64,000 bases of DNA from Chryseobacterium joostei (GTDB lineage Bacteria > Bacteroidota > Bacteroidia > Flavobacteriales > Weeksellaceae): contig NZ_CP033926.1 of the NCBI RefSeq assembly GCF_003815775.1, forward strand, positions 1,984,001 to 2,048,000, written 5' to 3'. The position numbers were made by a program, and so were the translations under genes. Shown here piece by piece: positions 47,345 through 57,508 of this stretch (the stretch's first letter is position 1; each line of letters starts with the position of its first letter). The notes under the pieces were generated by a model that saw nothing but the letters and a program-made list of their open reading frames with translations, was not told where the DNA came from and made no database searches.

Positions 47345-47908
47345 TTATTTTACTCTTTCTAAGTAGCTACCGTCTTCAGTGCTTACTTTAATTTTGTCTC
47401 CCGGTTCAATGAACAAAGGAACCATTACTCTTGCTCCTGTTTCAACGATTGCGTTTTTCAGGGCGTTGGTTGCAGTGTTTCCTTTTACTCCCGGATCAGC
47501 CTCAATAACATCTAAGTATACAGATTGAGGAAGTTCAGCAGAAAGTGGAGTTTCATCAGCCTCTTTCAAAATAATTGTAACTTCTTCACCTGCTTTCATC
47601 AAGTTTGAGTTTTCAATCATTTCTTTATTTAAATATAACTGAGAAAAATCATCGTTATTCATGAAGTGGAAACCGTTCTCGTCATCATAAAGATACTGGA
47701 ATTTTCTTGTGATTACTTTTACTTCATCAATTTTGTGACCTGCAGAGAATGTATTATCTAATACCTTTCCATTTGTCACAGACTTTAATTTTGTTCTTAC
47801 GAATGCAGGACCTTTTCCTGGTTTTACGTGAAGAAACTCAATTACTTTAAAAATATCGTTGCTATATTCGATGCAAAGACCTTTTCTGATATCGTTACTT
47901 GTTGCCAT
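47345..47908 (-). CDS. efp: Elongation factor P
   Basis: This 187-residue factor has the KOW-like, OB and C-terminal OB domains and the loop KPGKGPAFVR with Lys32, the usual modification site. It rescues ribosomes stalled on polyproline. It lies in the lipid A cluster between lpxA and the LpxD paralogue, an arrangement often kept in flavobacteria. Confidence 0.95.
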   Translation of the reverse strand: MATSNDIRKGLCIEYSNDIFKVIEFLHVKPGKGPAFVRTKLKSVTNGKVLDNTFSAGHKIDEVKVITRKFQYLYDDENGFHFMNNDDFSQLYLNKEMIENSNLMKAGEEVTIILKEADETPLSAELPQSVYLDVIEADPGVKGNTATNALKNAIVETGARVMVPLFIEPGDKIKVSTEDGSYLERVK

Positions 47909-48001
47909 TAATATATAATTATTCTTTTGTTTAGTTTTTATTGGCTCCTATAAGCAAATGTGCTTTCTCAGCTTTCTTCACCTTTTTGCCTTTTCAACTT
48001 A

Positions 48002-48796
48002 TTAGTTGCTTTCTTTGGTGGTTCCGTAGCCTTTCACAATACCTCTTGGAGAGTTTTGGATAAACTGTAGAATTTCATCTCTTTCAGCAGTAGGCAGCAT
48101 TTCTTTTTCAATGTATGCCAACGCTTGGGAAACGTTCATTTTCATCTGGAAAATTGTTCTGTAGATTTTTTGAATTTCGAAAATCTTCTCATTGGTAAAT
48201 CCTCTTCTTCTTAAACCTACGGAATTGATTCCTGCATAAGACATTGGCTCTCTAGCAACTTTCACATAAGGTGGAATATCTTTTCTTACCAGAGTACCTC
48301 CGGAGATCATTACATGCTTCCCAATTTTACCAAATTGATGAACAGCCGATAAACCTCCCATTACAGTATAGTCTCCAATCTCCACATGTCCTGCAATACC
48401 ACAACCGTTTACAATGATAACGTGATCTCCGATTACGCAGTCATGTGCAATATGTGAAGTAGCCATAATAAGGCAGTTGGCACCTATTTTAGTATGACCT
48501 AGGGCTTTTGTACCCCTATTTACCGTAACACATTCTCTGATCGTTGTATCATCACCGATAATTACCTGGGTGTCTTCACCATCAAATTTCAGATCCTGGG
48601 GAATTGCAGAGATAACAGTCCCGGGGAAAATCCTACAATTCTTCCCTATTCTTGCACCATCCATAATGGTAACATTTGGACCAATCCATGTTCCTTCTCC
48701 AATTTCTACGTCCCCTGCAATTGTAGTAAAAGGCTCTACAATTACATTTTTGCTGATTTTTGCGCGTTTATCTACGGCTGCTAATTGATGAATCAT
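48002..48796 (-). CDS. lpxA: UDP-N-acetylglucosamine acyltransferase LpxA
   Basis: This 264-residue left-handed beta-helix protein catalyses the first step of lipid A synthesis, moving a 3-hydroxyacyl chain from ACP to UDP-GlcNAc. MATSHIAHDCVIGDHVIIVNGCGIAGHV contains the catalytic His. The C-terminal helices (RRRGFTNEKIFEIQKIYR) are typical. Its ATG directly follows the stop of lpxC/fabZ. Confidence 0.95.
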   Translation of the reverse strand: MIHQLAAVDKRAKISKNVIVEPFTTIAGDVEIGEGTWIGPNVTIMDGARIGKNCRIFPGTVISAIPQDLKFDGEDTQVIIGDDTTIRECVTVNRGTKALGHTKIGANCLIMATSHIAHDCVIGDHVIIVNGCGIAGHVEIGDYTVMGGLSAVHQFGKIGKHVMISGGTLVRKDIPPYVKVAREPMSYAGINSVGLRRRGFTNEKIFEIQKIYRTIFQMKMNVSQALAYIEKEMLPTAERDEILQFIQNSPRGIVKGYGTTKESN

Positions 48797-50194
48797 TTAA
48801 TCAACTTTATTTTTTGCAACTTGAGCCATAAGCTCCGCTTCTACTGCCACTGTATCTCCTACATATCCGTACCCTTGCATGTGAACGATACCTCTTCTGA
48901 TAGGCTCAATCAATTCAATTTTGAATATAAGCGTATCTCCCGGAATTACTTTTCTCTTGAACTTCACCTTATCAATTTTGATAAAGTAAGTAGAATAGTT
49001 TTCAGGATCAGGAACACTTGCCAAAACTAGGATACCACCTGTTTGAGCCAAGGCTTCAACCTGAAGAACTCCAGGCATTACAGGTTCCTTAGGGAAATGT
49101 CCCACGAAGAAAGGTTCATTCATTGTTACATTTTTCAAACCTACGACATGAGAGTCTGAAAGTTCAAGAATCTTATCGATTAATAAGAACGGAGGTCTGT
49201 GAGGCATAAGCTTCATAATTCCGTTGATATCAAATACCGGCTCTTTAGTTAAATCAAAGTCCGGAACGTTTTTCTTTTTCTGCAATTTCCACTGACGGTT
49301 TAATTTCTTCGCAAATTGAGTATTCACAAAGTGTCCTGGTTTGTTGGCAATAACTTTACCTTTTATTTTCACACCTGCCAAGGCTAAATCACCAATTACA
49401 TCCAGTAATTTGTGTCTTGCAGCTTCGTTAGGATAGTTTAGGTTAAGATTATCTAGAATACCATTTGGTCTGATGGAAACATTATCCTTACCAAAGGCTT
49501 TTTTCAATTTTTCTGTAGTTTCCGGAGTAAGATCCTTATCTACGTACACGATCGCATTGGAGATATCTCCCCCTTTGATCAATCCGTGGTCTAAAAGCAT
49601 TTCCAATTCATGTAAGAAACTGAATGTTCTTGCTGAAGAGATTTCGTCTTTAAACTCGGAGATATTTTTAAGAGTAGCATTTTGAGTTCCTAAAACTTTA
49701 GTTCCAAAATCTACCATTGTTGTTACTTCATAAGTATCTGAAGGGATGATCGTGATTTCTGAACCTGTAGCAGGATCACTGTACGTAAGAACTTCTTTTA
49801 CTACCAGATATTCTCTAGCAATATTTTGGTCTACAACCCCTACACTTTCAATAGCTTCAACAAAATATTTTGAAGACCCATCAAGGATAGGTGGCTCTGA
49901 AGCGTCCATTTCCAACACTGCGTTGTCTATATCACAACCAACCAATGCCGCCAAAAGGTGCTCACAGGTAGTGATTTTTACGCCAAGCTTTTCTAATGTT
50001 GTACCTCTCTCTGTTGCTACTACATAATTAACATCAGCTTCAACCTGAGGATGTCCCTCTAAATCGGTTCTTACAAATACAAATCCCGTATTTTCCTTTG
50101 CGGGTTTGATGGTAAGTTTTACTTCTTTACCAGTATGAAGGCCTATTCCAGAAAGGGTTACCTCTTCCTGAAGCGTTTTTTGCATATCACTCAT
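48797..50194 (-). CDS. lpxC/fabZ: Bifunctional LpxC deacetylase/FabZ dehydratase
   Basis: The start at 50194 ([11 protein letters not shown]) overlaps the lpxD stop by eight bases; a longer frame is not preferred. The 465-residue fusion has LpxC in residues 1-310 (zinc ligands in TCEHLLAAL and [14 protein letters not shown]) and FabZ in 320-465 ([34 protein letters not shown]). It deacetylates UDP-3-O-acyl-GlcNAc and dehydrates 3-hydroxyacyl-ACP, the branch point with fatty acid synthesis. The fusion is characteristic of Bacteroidota. Confidence 0.95.
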   Translation of the reverse strand: MSDMQKTLQEEVTLSGIGLHTGKEVKLTIKPAKENTGFVFVRTDLEGHPQVEADVNYVVATERGTTLEKLGVKITTCEHLLAALVGCDIDNAVLEMDASEPPILDGSSKYFVEAIESVGVVDQNIAREYLVVKEVLTYSDPATGSEITIIPSDTYEVTTMVDFGTKVLGTQNATLKNISEFKDEISSARTFSFLHELEMLLDHGLIKGGDISNAIVYVDKDLTPETTEKLKKAFGKDNVSIRPNGILDNLNLNYPNEAARHKLLDVIGDLALAGVKIKGKVIANKPGHFVNTQFAKKLNRQWKLQKKKNVPDFDLTKEPVFDINGIMKLMPHRPPFLLIDKILELSDSHVVGLKNVTMNEPFFVGHFPKEPVMPGVLQVEALAQTGGILVLASVPDPENYSTYFIKIDKVKFKRKVIPGDTLIFKIELIEPIRRGIVHMQGYGYVGDTVAVEAELMAQVAKNKVD

Positions 50195-51218
50195 TAGTAT
50201 TATCTTTTGAGTTATTCTCAAGATTATTTATTCTGTTGACTATTCCAGGTAAATTTCTGAAATGAACATAGCTTCTCAAATAGTCATTGTAGCTTATTGC
50301 TGGTGAACCATATAAGGTTTCTCTATCGTTAACACTGGAATTCACGCCACTCTGAGCCTGAATTTTCACTTGGTTTCCGATTTTGATATGTCCAACAACT
50401 CCTACCTGACCTCCAATTTGATTCCAATCCCCGATTGTAGTAGAACCTGCTATTCCTGCTTGTGCTGCAATTACATTATTCTGACCAATTTTCACATTGT
50501 GAGCAATCTGAATCAGGTTATCAATTTTTGTTCCTTTCCCAATGATGGTAGAACCTATTGTAGCCCTGTCGATACTACAGTTTGAACCTATTTCAACATC
50601 ATCTTCAATAATGACATTTCCAAGCTGTGGAATTTTTTTAAATCCTTCAGCCGTCGGTTGAAACCCAAAACCATCACCTCCTACTACCGTATTGGAGTGA
50701 ATTACACAGTTATCCCCAATAATACAGTAGTCGTAAATTCTGGCTCCACTGTCAATTTTACAGTTTTTACCAATTTTCACTCCTTTTCCTATATATACAT
50801 GTGGATAGATTTGTGAACCCTCACCGATTTTAGCTTTTTCCGAAACATATGTAAATGCTCCTATATAAGCTTTATCACCTATTACGGCTGTATCGTGGAT
50901 GGATGATCCATCTTCAATACCTTCTTTTCTTCCTCTCATTTCCTGATATAAATTCATCAGAACCTGAAAAGAGAGGTAGGCATCTTTTACAACAATTAAG
51001 GTAGGGGTATAACTATTTTCATTCAGAAGTTTTTCCGAAACGATGATAACAGAGCACTTTGAGGTATCCAAAAAATGAGAAAATCTATCTTGTGCTATAA
51101 AAGAAAGATGTCCTGATTCTCCATTTTCAATTGGAGAAACCCCTGTAATAAGTGCTGTCTCGTCACCTATTATTTTTCCGTCAATAAAACTTGCAATTTG
51201 CGAAGCTGTAAATTCCAT
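50187..51218 (-). CDS. lpxD: UDP-3-O-acylglucosamine N-acyltransferase LpxD
   Basis: The ATG at 51218 ([11 protein letters not shown]) is chosen because the -7 element at 51225-51232 overlaps the earlier ATG at 51227. The 343-residue protein has the N-terminal domain, hexapeptide beta-helix and [22 protein letters not shown] with the catalytic His. It adds the second acyl chain in lipid A synthesis. It starts the lpxD-lpxC/fabZ-lpxA-efp run. Confidence 0.93.
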   Translation of the reverse strand: MEFTASQIASFIDGKIIGDETALITGVSPIENGESGHLSFIAQDRFSHFLDTSKCSVIIVSEKLLNENSYTPTLIVVKDAYLSFQVLMNLYQEMRGRKEGIEDGSSIHDTAVIGDKAYIGAFTYVSEKAKIGEGSQIYPHVYIGKGVKIGKNCKIDSGARIYDYCIIGDNCVIHSNTVVGGDGFGFQPTAEGFKKIPQLGNVIIEDDVEIGSNCSIDRATIGSTIIGKGTKIDNLIQIAHNVKIGQNNVIAAQAGIAGSTTIGDWNQIGGQVGVVGHIKIGNQVKIQAQSGVNSSVNDRETLYGSPAISYNDYLRSYVHFRNLPGIVNRINNLENNSKDNTNE

Positions 51219-51224
51219 ATTCTG

Positions 51225-51232
51225 CAAAGATA
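51225..51232 (-). promoter_or_regulatory. Promoter of the lipid A operon
   Basis: TATCTTTG on the minus strand has TTTG at 51250-51253 upstream with a 17-base spacer. It ends six bases before the lpxD ATG, so the mRNA would have almost no leader. Confidence 0.6.
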
Positions 51233-51297
51233 AGAAATTCTATAATTTGCAAACATTTTTTGGTTTCAGATCGTAAATTTTAATATTATTTAAGAAT

Positions 51298-52515
51298 CTA
51301 GTTAGAGATATCTCTCGGAAACATAAGGATATAGCGTGTTGTTTTGTTCACCATTAATCCTGATAAAAGCTGATCTTCAGACTCATGAAGTTTCATTCTT
51401 CTGCCATTTTTTTGCAATAAGTAGATCGGTTGCTTTTCAGTATCATAGGGTAAAAGCTTTCTTTTTATCTCCTGAACCAATTCTTTTCCGTTATTGATAC
51501 CAAAAAATTCATTGGTATTTTTTACTTTTTCATTAATTATCTCATCGTTGAATGGATGTGATGAAATAATTGTTTTGGGAAGATTTCTCTGAATAACACT
51601 TTTACACCAATAAGACAGTACAAAATCATCAGAGTTCTGCCATTCCTTCATTGCCTGAATGATATCATTATCGTCTAATTGGGTAAATCTTTCTACATCT
51701 TCATTGGTTGCAGAGCTTTTACTTCGGTATAAGAAGTATTTCAGATTATCCGTTGCAGGCAGTTCTACTCCCTGAGAGATCAGATATTTTGCTCTTTCAA
51801 GGATCTTAACCAATAGAAACTCTGCAAGAGCAGATGTCTTATGATAGTATACCTGCCAGTACATGAACATTCTGGCCGTTAAAAAGTTTTCAATAGAATA
51901 TATTCCCTTTGCATCAATAACCAATTCTCCTTCTTCACAAACATTCATCATGGAAATAATTCTTTGGGTATTAATATTTCCCTCCGAAACTCCTGTAAAA
52001 AAGCTATCTCTATTCAGATAATCCAGCCTGTCTACATCCAATTGAGATGAGATAAGCTGATTGAAGAATTTTCTGTGGTATTTTCCCTGAAACATTTCAA
52101 TGGCCATGGAAAGTTGCCCGTCAAACTCTTCATTTAATTTATTCATGAGCAACAGCGAAAGATTTTCATGATGCCAGTCATCCATCAGCATACTTTCCAA
52201 TGCATGAGAAAACGGACCATGCCCAATATCATGCATTAAAATTGCCAACATAGCTCCTTTTTCTTCTTCTTCAGAGATTTTAACGCCTTTCTGCCTTAGT
52301 GTTTCCAATGCTGTAAACATCAAATGCATGGCTCCCAAGGCATGATGAAACCTTGTGTGCGTCGCTCCGGGGAAAATCAGATTCAAAAGTCCGGTTTGCC
52401 CTATTCTTCTCAGTCTCTGGAAGTAGGGATGTTCAATAATATCAAATAAAATTTCGTGTGGAATTTTGATAAACCCGTGAACAGGATCGTTGATAATTTT
52501 TAGCTTATTCTGCAT
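51298..52515 (-). CDS. HD-domain phosphohydrolase (dGTPase/SAMHD1-like)
   Basis: The start at ATG 52515 (MQNKLKIINDPVHGFI) is chosen because a -7 element TAACTTTG at 52537-52544 covers the upstream alternative. The 405-residue protein has the HD motif (RFHHALGAMHL, MHDIGHGPFSHALE, RLDYLNRDSF) of the SAMHD1/YwfO-type dNTP triphosphohydrolases. The substrate is likely a dNTP. It lies upstream of lpxD on the same strand. Confidence 0.85.
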   Translation of the reverse strand: MQNKLKIINDPVHGFIKIPHEILFDIIEHPYFQRLRRIGQTGLLNLIFPGATHTRFHHALGAMHLMFTALETLRQKGVKISEEEEKGAMLAILMHDIGHGPFSHALESMLMDDWHHENLSLLLMNKLNEEFDGQLSMAIEMFQGKYHRKFFNQLISSQLDVDRLDYLNRDSFFTGVSEGNINTQRIISMMNVCEEGELVIDAKGIYSIENFLTARMFMYWQVYYHKTSALAEFLLVKILERAKYLISQGVELPATDNLKYFLYRSKSSATNEDVERFTQLDDNDIIQAMKEWQNSDDFVLSYWCKSVIQRNLPKTIISSHPFNDEIINEKVKNTNEFFGINNGKELVQEIKRKLLPYDTEKQPIYLLQKNGRRMKLHESEDQLLSGLMVNKTTRYILMFPRDISN

Positions 52516-52536
52516 TGAATCGTCAATATTAGTAAA

Positions 52537-52544
52537 CAAAGTTA
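52537..52544 (-). promoter_or_regulatory. Candidate -7 element of the HD gene
   Basis: TAACTTTG on the minus strand fits TAnnTTTG, 21 bases before the chosen start. Confidence 0.45.
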
Positions 52545-52757
52545 GGGATTTTAAATTTTAGGGATGATTAAATTAATATTAATAGCCGGGAGTAAAAAGC
52601 GAGAGAATTGGAGAGCTAGGCTGAATATTACTATGAGATAGCAATTACTCAATATCGAAACTGCTTATTGTATACAAAAATCATCCTTTTTCAAACCCAG
52701 CTTATTGATCTTATCAAATATTCTTCAAGAACAATTGCATCTGTTATTTTTAAAATT

Positions 52758-52765
52758 TATCTTTG
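52758..52765 (+). promoter_or_regulatory. Promoter of the S41 peptidase gene
   Basis: TATCTTTG with TTG at 52735-52737 and a 20-base spacer fits the consensus. It lies within the frame of an earlier start at 52705, so translation from 52786 is preferred. Confidence 0.65.
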
Positions 52766-52785
52766 AGAAAACCCAATACCTTTTG

Positions 52786-54426
52786 ATGAGAAAATATCTT
52801 TTTTTCATTTTATTATTTTTAAGTCTACATTTTTCCGCCCAGATTTTATCTGAAAATCAAAAACTGGAATCCCTCTGCAAGGTTTGGGGATTTTTAAAAT
52901 ATTATCATCCACATGTGGCAAAAGGAAATATTAATTGGGATGAACAGCTTATCAAAAAAATCAATGAGTTTGAAAATATCCATGATAAGATTGCACTCAA
53001 CAACTTATACTCTGCATGGATTAACAGTTTGGGAAAAGTAGATGAATGTAAAGATTGTTTACAAACAGACAACAAGACTTATTTTTTGAAAAATTTCGAT
53101 CTAAGCTGGATAGACAATCCCAGTATATTTACAGAAAATACTGCTCAAAAGCTTCATTATATTGAAAGCAACCGCAATATTGGGAATAATCATTATATAG
53201 GAAAAGGTGGAAGAAAAATATACTTCAGAAATGAAAATTCCTATGGATCACGATTTACTTCAAAATCAATCAGTTTGTTGGAACTTTTCAGATACTGGAA
53301 TTATGTAGAATATTTCTTCCCTTATAAATATGAAACCGATCAAAACTGGAATGATGTTCTGAGAGAAATGATCCCAAAATTTCTTGCTGTTCAGAATGAT
53401 AAAGATTATCACTTAACTTTAGCAGAATTGGTAGCAAAAATAGATGATTCCCATGCCTTTCTTTTTTCAACACTAATAAGCCTTAATCAATATGGAAACA
53501 AAAAACTTCCTGTGGAATATTCTTATGCAGAGGGAAAATTAATCATAACAAAAATCAATACCAATCGATTTCATGAGAAAACACCTTTCTATGTGGGAGA
53601 TGTTATTTATGACGTTAACGGCAAAACCATACCGGAAATGGTCAACAGTTATGGAAAATATATTTCTGCGTCTAATTCCTGGGGAAAAGTAAATAAGGTA
53701 AAAAGTAAACTTCTTTTCAATAATATGGATTCTATTTCCGTTAAGTTGGAAAGAGATGGACAGAATATGGAAGTCGTGGCCAAAACATATTTCCTTAAAG
53801 ATATTATCGTTAAGAAAAATCCAGTCCCTCAAAAGTGGAAATTTCTGGATCAGGAAAAGAAAATTGGGTATGTTAATATGGGAGTGATCACCAAGGAAGA
53901 TCTGGATGAGATGTACAGAAATCTAAGGGCTACAAATTCCATTATTTTTGATCTTCGAAATTATCCTAAACTGACAATTCTGCCTTTAAGTGAAATTTTG
54001 CTTCCACAAACAACTGTTTATTACCAATTCAATTTTCCGGAAACTAATTATCCCGGTAAATTTTACAGCAGAAAAAACAGTATCGGAAAAAAAAATCCTA
54101 ACTACTATAAGGGAAATGTAATAGTTTTGGTAGATGAGAATACTCAAAGTCAGGCTGAAACTACCACTATGATGTTCAAACAACATCCAAAAGCAAAGAT
54201 AATCGGAAGTAATACTTCGGGGGCCAACGGAGATATTATCAAATTTAAGCTTGCGGGTCTGGATACATGCTTTACCGGCCTTGGTGCTTATTATCCGGAT
54301 GGTAGAGAAACCCAAAGAATTGGGATCATTCCCGATATCCTCATAAAGCCTACAGTGGACGGAATCAAAAATGGAAAGGATGAAGTGTTGGAAAGGGCTT
54401 TGATGTATATAAAAAACAATGAATAA
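52786..54426 (+). CDS. S41-family (tail-specific-protease-like) peptidase
   Basis: The start at 52786 (MRKYLFFILLFLSLHFSAQ) gives a signal peptide and follows a good promoter. The 546-residue protein has an N-terminal helical part (LCKVWGFLKYYHPHV), a PDZ-like region (KTPFYVGDVIYDVNGKTI) and the S41 catalytic domain with DENTQSQAETTTMMF, where the Ser of QSQAE fits the nucleophile, and GSNTSGANGD. It should act in the periplasm on protein C-termini. Confidence 0.8.
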   Translation: MRKYLFFILLFLSLHFSAQILSENQKLESLCKVWGFLKYYHPHVAKGNINWDEQLIKKINEFENIHDKIALNNLYSAWINSLGKVDECKDCLQTDNKTYFLKNFDLSWIDNPSIFTENTAQKLHYIESNRNIGNNHYIGKGGRKIYFRNENSYGSRFTSKSISLLELFRYWNYVEYFFPYKYETDQNWNDVLREMIPKFLAVQNDKDYHLTLAELVAKIDDSHAFLFSTLISLNQYGNKKLPVEYSYAEGKLIITKINTNRFHEKTPFYVGDVIYDVNGKTIPEMVNSYGKYISASNSWGKVNKVKSKLLFNNMDSISVKLERDGQNMEVVAKTYFLKDIIVKKNPVPQKWKFLDQEKKIGYVNMGVITKEDLDEMYRNLRATNSIIFDLRNYPKLTILPLSEILLPQTTVYYQFNFPETNYPGKFYSRKNSIGKKNPNYYKGNVIVLVDENTQSQAETTTMMFKQHPKAKIIGSNTSGANGDIIKFKLAGLDTCFTGLGAYYPDGRETQRIGIIPDILIKPTVDGIKNGKDEVLERALMYIKNNE

Positions 54427-54557
54427 CAGAGGATATCCAGAAAACATCCTCAAAGATTTTCATTTAACTAATATTTAACTTTTAAAGTTTCGATTTTGTG
54501 AGATTTTAAAAGGAATTGGTCAACATTTTGATACAATAATCATGTAAAAAATAAATT

Positions 54558-56102
54558 ATGTCAGAAAAGATATTATGGATAGATGATGAAATAGATTTAC
54601 TTAAACCTCATATCGTATTTTTAGAGAAAAAAGGTTACCTGGTAACCCCTGTTAACAACGTGAACGAGGCTTTGGAACTTATGGATTCAGAAAAATTTGC
54701 TTTAACGCTCATTGATGAAAACATGCCTGGCATTTCCGGGTTGGAAGCCATCCCTATGATCAAGGAAAAAGATAATTCCTTAAAAATAGTAATGGTGACC
54801 AAAAGTGAGGAGGAACACATTATGGAAGAAGCTATCGGCTCTCAGATTGCCGATTATATATTAAAGCCTGTCAATCCTAATCAAATATTACTTTCCTTAA
54901 AAAAGAATCTTCAGGAAGACAACCTGGTAGAACAAAAAACCATTTTACAATATCAACAGGAATTCAGAAATCTTTCCATGGAACTTTCTTACTTGAGAAC
55001 ATACCAGGAATGGGCTGAATATTATAAGAAGATCCTTAGCTGGGAAATTAAATTTGATAAGGTTGCAGATAATGAGTTTGCAGATCTTCTACAATCTCAA
55101 AAAGAGGAAGCCAACATCCAGTTTGCGAAGTTTATTGAAAAAAATTATGAACACTGGCTGACTGATTCTGACAAGCCAATGATGAGCCACACACTTTTCA
55201 AAGAAAAGGTAAAGCCTGAAGTTGAAAAGGATAAAGTACTCTTATTGATGGTAGACAACCTTCGTTACGATCAATGGAAAGTTATTGAACCTTTGTTCAC
55301 GAAGTATTATAATAAGGTTTCTGAGGATTATTACTACAGTATTCTTCCTACTGCAACACAATATGCAAGAAACTCTTTCTTTGCAGGGTTAATGCCATCA
55401 GAGATTGAAAAACGTTTCCCTGAAAAATGGTTTAATGACAATGAAGAAGGAAACAAGAATGAATTTGAACGTGATTTCCTGGAAGATCAGATGAAAAGAA
55501 TTGGCATTGGAAACAAATCTATGAAGTACCTTAAAGTACTAAATGCTGATTTTGAAAGAAAAATCTATGATGATTTTAATCAACATAAAAACAATGACCT
55601 TCTGGTGATTGTATATAACTTTATTGATATTCTTTCTCACGCAAAAACCGACAATCATATTGTAGATCAACTTATTCGTGATGATAAAACTTTCCGATCA
55701 CTAACCTTTAACTGGTTTGAAAATTCTTCGTTGCTGAAGATCATTAAAGCTGCCGCTGAAAATGGTTACAAACTAGTCATTACAACTGACCACGGAACTG
55801 TTTACGTTAAAAAACCAAGTAAAGTTGTTGGAGACAGAGAAACCTCTACTAATATCCGATATAAAACCGGTAAAAGCTTAACGTATGATGATAGTGATGT
55901 ATGGGCTATTACCAATCCGGAAAAACTTTTCCTTCCAAAAGGAAACCTAAGCTCAAAATATATCTTTGCTAAAAACAATATATTCCTGGCTTATCCAAAG
56001 AACTACAATCATTTTGTAAATTACTATAAAGAAACCTACCAGCATGGTGGAATTTCACTGGAAGAATGTATTATTCCGATCAGTGTTTTAGAGCCCAAGT
56101 AA
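54558..56102 (+). CDS. porX: PorX, response regulator/PglZ protein of the type IX secretion system
   Basis: This 514-residue protein has an N-terminal receiver domain (Asp9, Asp10, phosphoacceptor Asp53 in LIDENMPG, Thr81, Lys103 in ILKP). After a helical linker comes a PglZ/alkaline-phosphatase-like domain (LLLMVDNLRYDQW, TTDHGTVYVKKPSKVVG). PorX with the sensor PorY and sigma factor SigP controls T9SS genes in Porphyromonas, and its PglZ domain hydrolyses cyclic or linear oligonucleotides. PorY is not in the window. Two proteins with T9SS sorting signals are encoded here (10183-11775, 41362-41712). Confidence 0.92.
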   Translation: MSEKILWIDDEIDLLKPHIVFLEKKGYLVTPVNNVNEALELMDSEKFALTLIDENMPGISGLEAIPMIKEKDNSLKIVMVTKSEEEHIMEEAIGSQIADYILKPVNPNQILLSLKKNLQEDNLVEQKTILQYQQEFRNLSMELSYLRTYQEWAEYYKKILSWEIKFDKVADNEFADLLQSQKEEANIQFAKFIEKNYEHWLTDSDKPMMSHTLFKEKVKPEVEKDKVLLLMVDNLRYDQWKVIEPLFTKYYNKVSEDYYYSILPTATQYARNSFFAGLMPSEIEKRFPEKWFNDNEEGNKNEFERDFLEDQMKRIGIGNKSMKYLKVLNADFERKIYDDFNQHKNNDLLVIVYNFIDILSHAKTDNHIVDQLIRDDKTFRSLTFNWFENSSLLKIIKAAAENGYKLVITTDHGTVYVKKPSKVVGDRETSTNIRYKTGKSLTYDDSDVWAITNPEKLFLPKGNLSSKYIFAKNNIFLAYPKNYNHFVNYYKETYQHGGISLEECIIPISVLEPK

Positions 56103-56121
56103 TTTATTTCATTTTAGGTTT

Positions 56122-56155
56122 AAAGCGGAAAAAATCAATTGATTTTTTCCGCTTT
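56122..56155 (+). terminator. Terminator of porX
   Basis: A perfect 15-base stem AAAGCGGAAAAAATC and its complement with an AATT loop lies 20 bases after the porX stop. Confidence 0.85.
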
Positions 56156-56212
56156 CTTGTTTAAGGCATTCATTTTGCATGGTAAGAAACATCCATAAAT
56201 AAATATAAACCT

Positions 56213-56590
56213 ATGAAAAGAACCATTTTTATCACAGCAACACTTACGGCATTATTTTTAACTTCATGTAATAAAGAAAAGAGTGCAACAGATTCTGCAG
56301 CTACAACTACAGACAGTATTGCGTCTAAACCATCTGATTCAGCAGCTGTTTCCGGAAGTAAGGATGAAATTGTAAAAAGTACATCTAAAGACAGCAGTGG
56401 AAAAACATTGGACATGACTTTCAATAACACTAAAAATACTGCTACAGTAGTTTTTAACAAAGAAACGATTGAATTACAGGGACAAAAGCCTGCATCTGGA
56501 ATCTGGTATAAGAATGACCATTATGAACTTAGAGGAAAAGGTGAAGAAATTGAACTGACAAAAGACGGTAAAACAGTTTTTAAAAAATAA
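56213..56590 (+). CDS. MliC-like lipoprotein
   Basis: This 125-residue lipoprotein has lipobox TSC (Cys19) after MKRTIFITATLTALFL. A Ser/Ala/Thr-rich linker follows, then a C-terminal domain (TLDMTFNNTKNTATVVFN, SGIWYKNDHYELRGKGEE) that resembles the lysozyme-inhibitor family MliC. It may protect peptidoglycan against C-type lysozyme of a host. The match is by motif and not proven. Confidence 0.65.
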   Translation: MKRTIFITATLTALFLTSCNKEKSATDSAATTTDSIASKPSDSAAVSGSKDEIVKSTSKDSSGKTLDMTFNNTKNTATVVFNKETIELQGQKPASGIWYKNDHYELRGKGEEIELTKDGKTVFKK

Positions 56591-56610
56591 AATATCTTAT
56601 TAAAAAATAA

Positions 56611-56643
56611 AAAAGTCGGTTTTGAAATTCAAAATCGACTTTT
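56611..56643 (+). terminator. Terminator of the MliC-like gene
   Basis: A 16-base stem (AAAAGTCGGTTTTGAA with one G-T pair) is followed by TTTTTT. Confidence 0.8.
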
Positions 56644-56652
56644 TTATTTCCC

Positions 56653-56660
56653 TACATTTG
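56653..56660 (+). promoter_or_regulatory. Candidate -7 element of the exonuclease III gene
   Basis: TACATTTG fits TAnnTTTG and lies 20 bases before the start codon, just after the upstream terminator. Confidence 0.5.
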
Positions 56661-56679
56661 AAAAAATTTACTATTCTTT

Positions 56680-57444
56680 ATGAAATTAATCACCTATAAT
56701 GTCAATGGAATAAGAGCAGCTTTCACCAAGGATTTTCTGGGCTGGCTAAAAACTGCAGACCCGGATATTATCTGCATTCAGGAAAGCAAGGCCGGAAATG
56801 ACCAGATAGACATCGAAAGCCTTGAAAAATCAGGATACCATAGTTATTGGCATTCAGCAGTAAGAAAAGGCTATAGCGGCGTCGGAATCGCCTCAAAAAT
56901 AAAACCTAATCATGTAGAGTATGGCTGCGGTATTGAAAGCTATGATAATGAAGGGAGAATCATCCGTGCAGATTTTGACGGATACTCTGTAATTTCAGTG
57001 TATGTTCCCTCTGCTTCCAATATTGAAAGGCTTGAATTTAAAATGCAGTTTTGTCATGACTTTCTGGCATATATCAAAAGTTTAAAAAAAGAAATCCCAA
57101 ATCTTATCATATCCGGAGATTTCAATATTTGTCATGAGGCAATTGACATTCACAATCCTGAGGGACTAAAGAATGTTTCAGGATTTCTTCCTATGGAAAG
57201 AGAATGGATGACCAATTTTATGAATGAATGTGAACTCATAGATAGTTTCAGGTTTTTTAATAATGATCCTGACAATTATACATGGTGGAGCTATAGACAA
57301 AATTCAAGGGCTAGAAACAAAGGCTGGCGATTGGATTATAACTTTACTTCTTATAGTTTAAAAGATAAGCTTAGCAGAGCTGTTATTTTAAAGGAAGCAG
57401 TACACTCAGACCATTGTCCTGCTTTATTAGAATTAAATCTATAA
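56680..57444 (+). CDS. xth: Exodeoxyribonuclease III/AP endonuclease
   Basis: This 254-residue enzyme has the EEP motifs: YNVNGIRAAFTKDFLGWL, CIQESKAG with the metal Glu, SGDFNICH with the catalytic Asp/Asn, WWSYR, and HSDHCPALLEL. It cleaves DNA at abasic sites and degrades 3' ends in base-excision repair. It is monocistronic, with a terminator on each side. Confidence 0.92.
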   Translation: MKLITYNVNGIRAAFTKDFLGWLKTADPDIICIQESKAGNDQIDIESLEKSGYHSYWHSAVRKGYSGVGIASKIKPNHVEYGCGIESYDNEGRIIRADFDGYSVISVYVPSASNIERLEFKMQFCHDFLAYIKSLKKEIPNLIISGDFNICHEAIDIHNPEGLKNVSGFLPMEREWMTNFMNECELIDSFRFFNNDPDNYTWWSYRQNSRARNKGWRLDYNFTSYSLKDKLSRAVILKEAVHSDHCPALLELNL

Positions 57445-57462
57445 TAACATACTTATAAACGT

Positions 57463-57489
57463 AAAAGCCAGCTGAATCAGCTGGCTTTT
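57463..57489. terminator. Bidirectional terminator between exonuclease III and RlpA-like genes
   Basis: AAAAGCCAGCTG and its complement form a 12-base stem with a three-base loop between the convergent genes; T runs on both sides. Confidence 0.85.
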
Positions 57490-57508
57490 CATAATTTAAA
57501 TCATAAGA

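Noticed and set aside
52705..52785. An upstream in-frame ATG for the S41 peptidase
   Set aside because: A consensus promoter lies inside this stretch, and the signal peptide begins at 52786.
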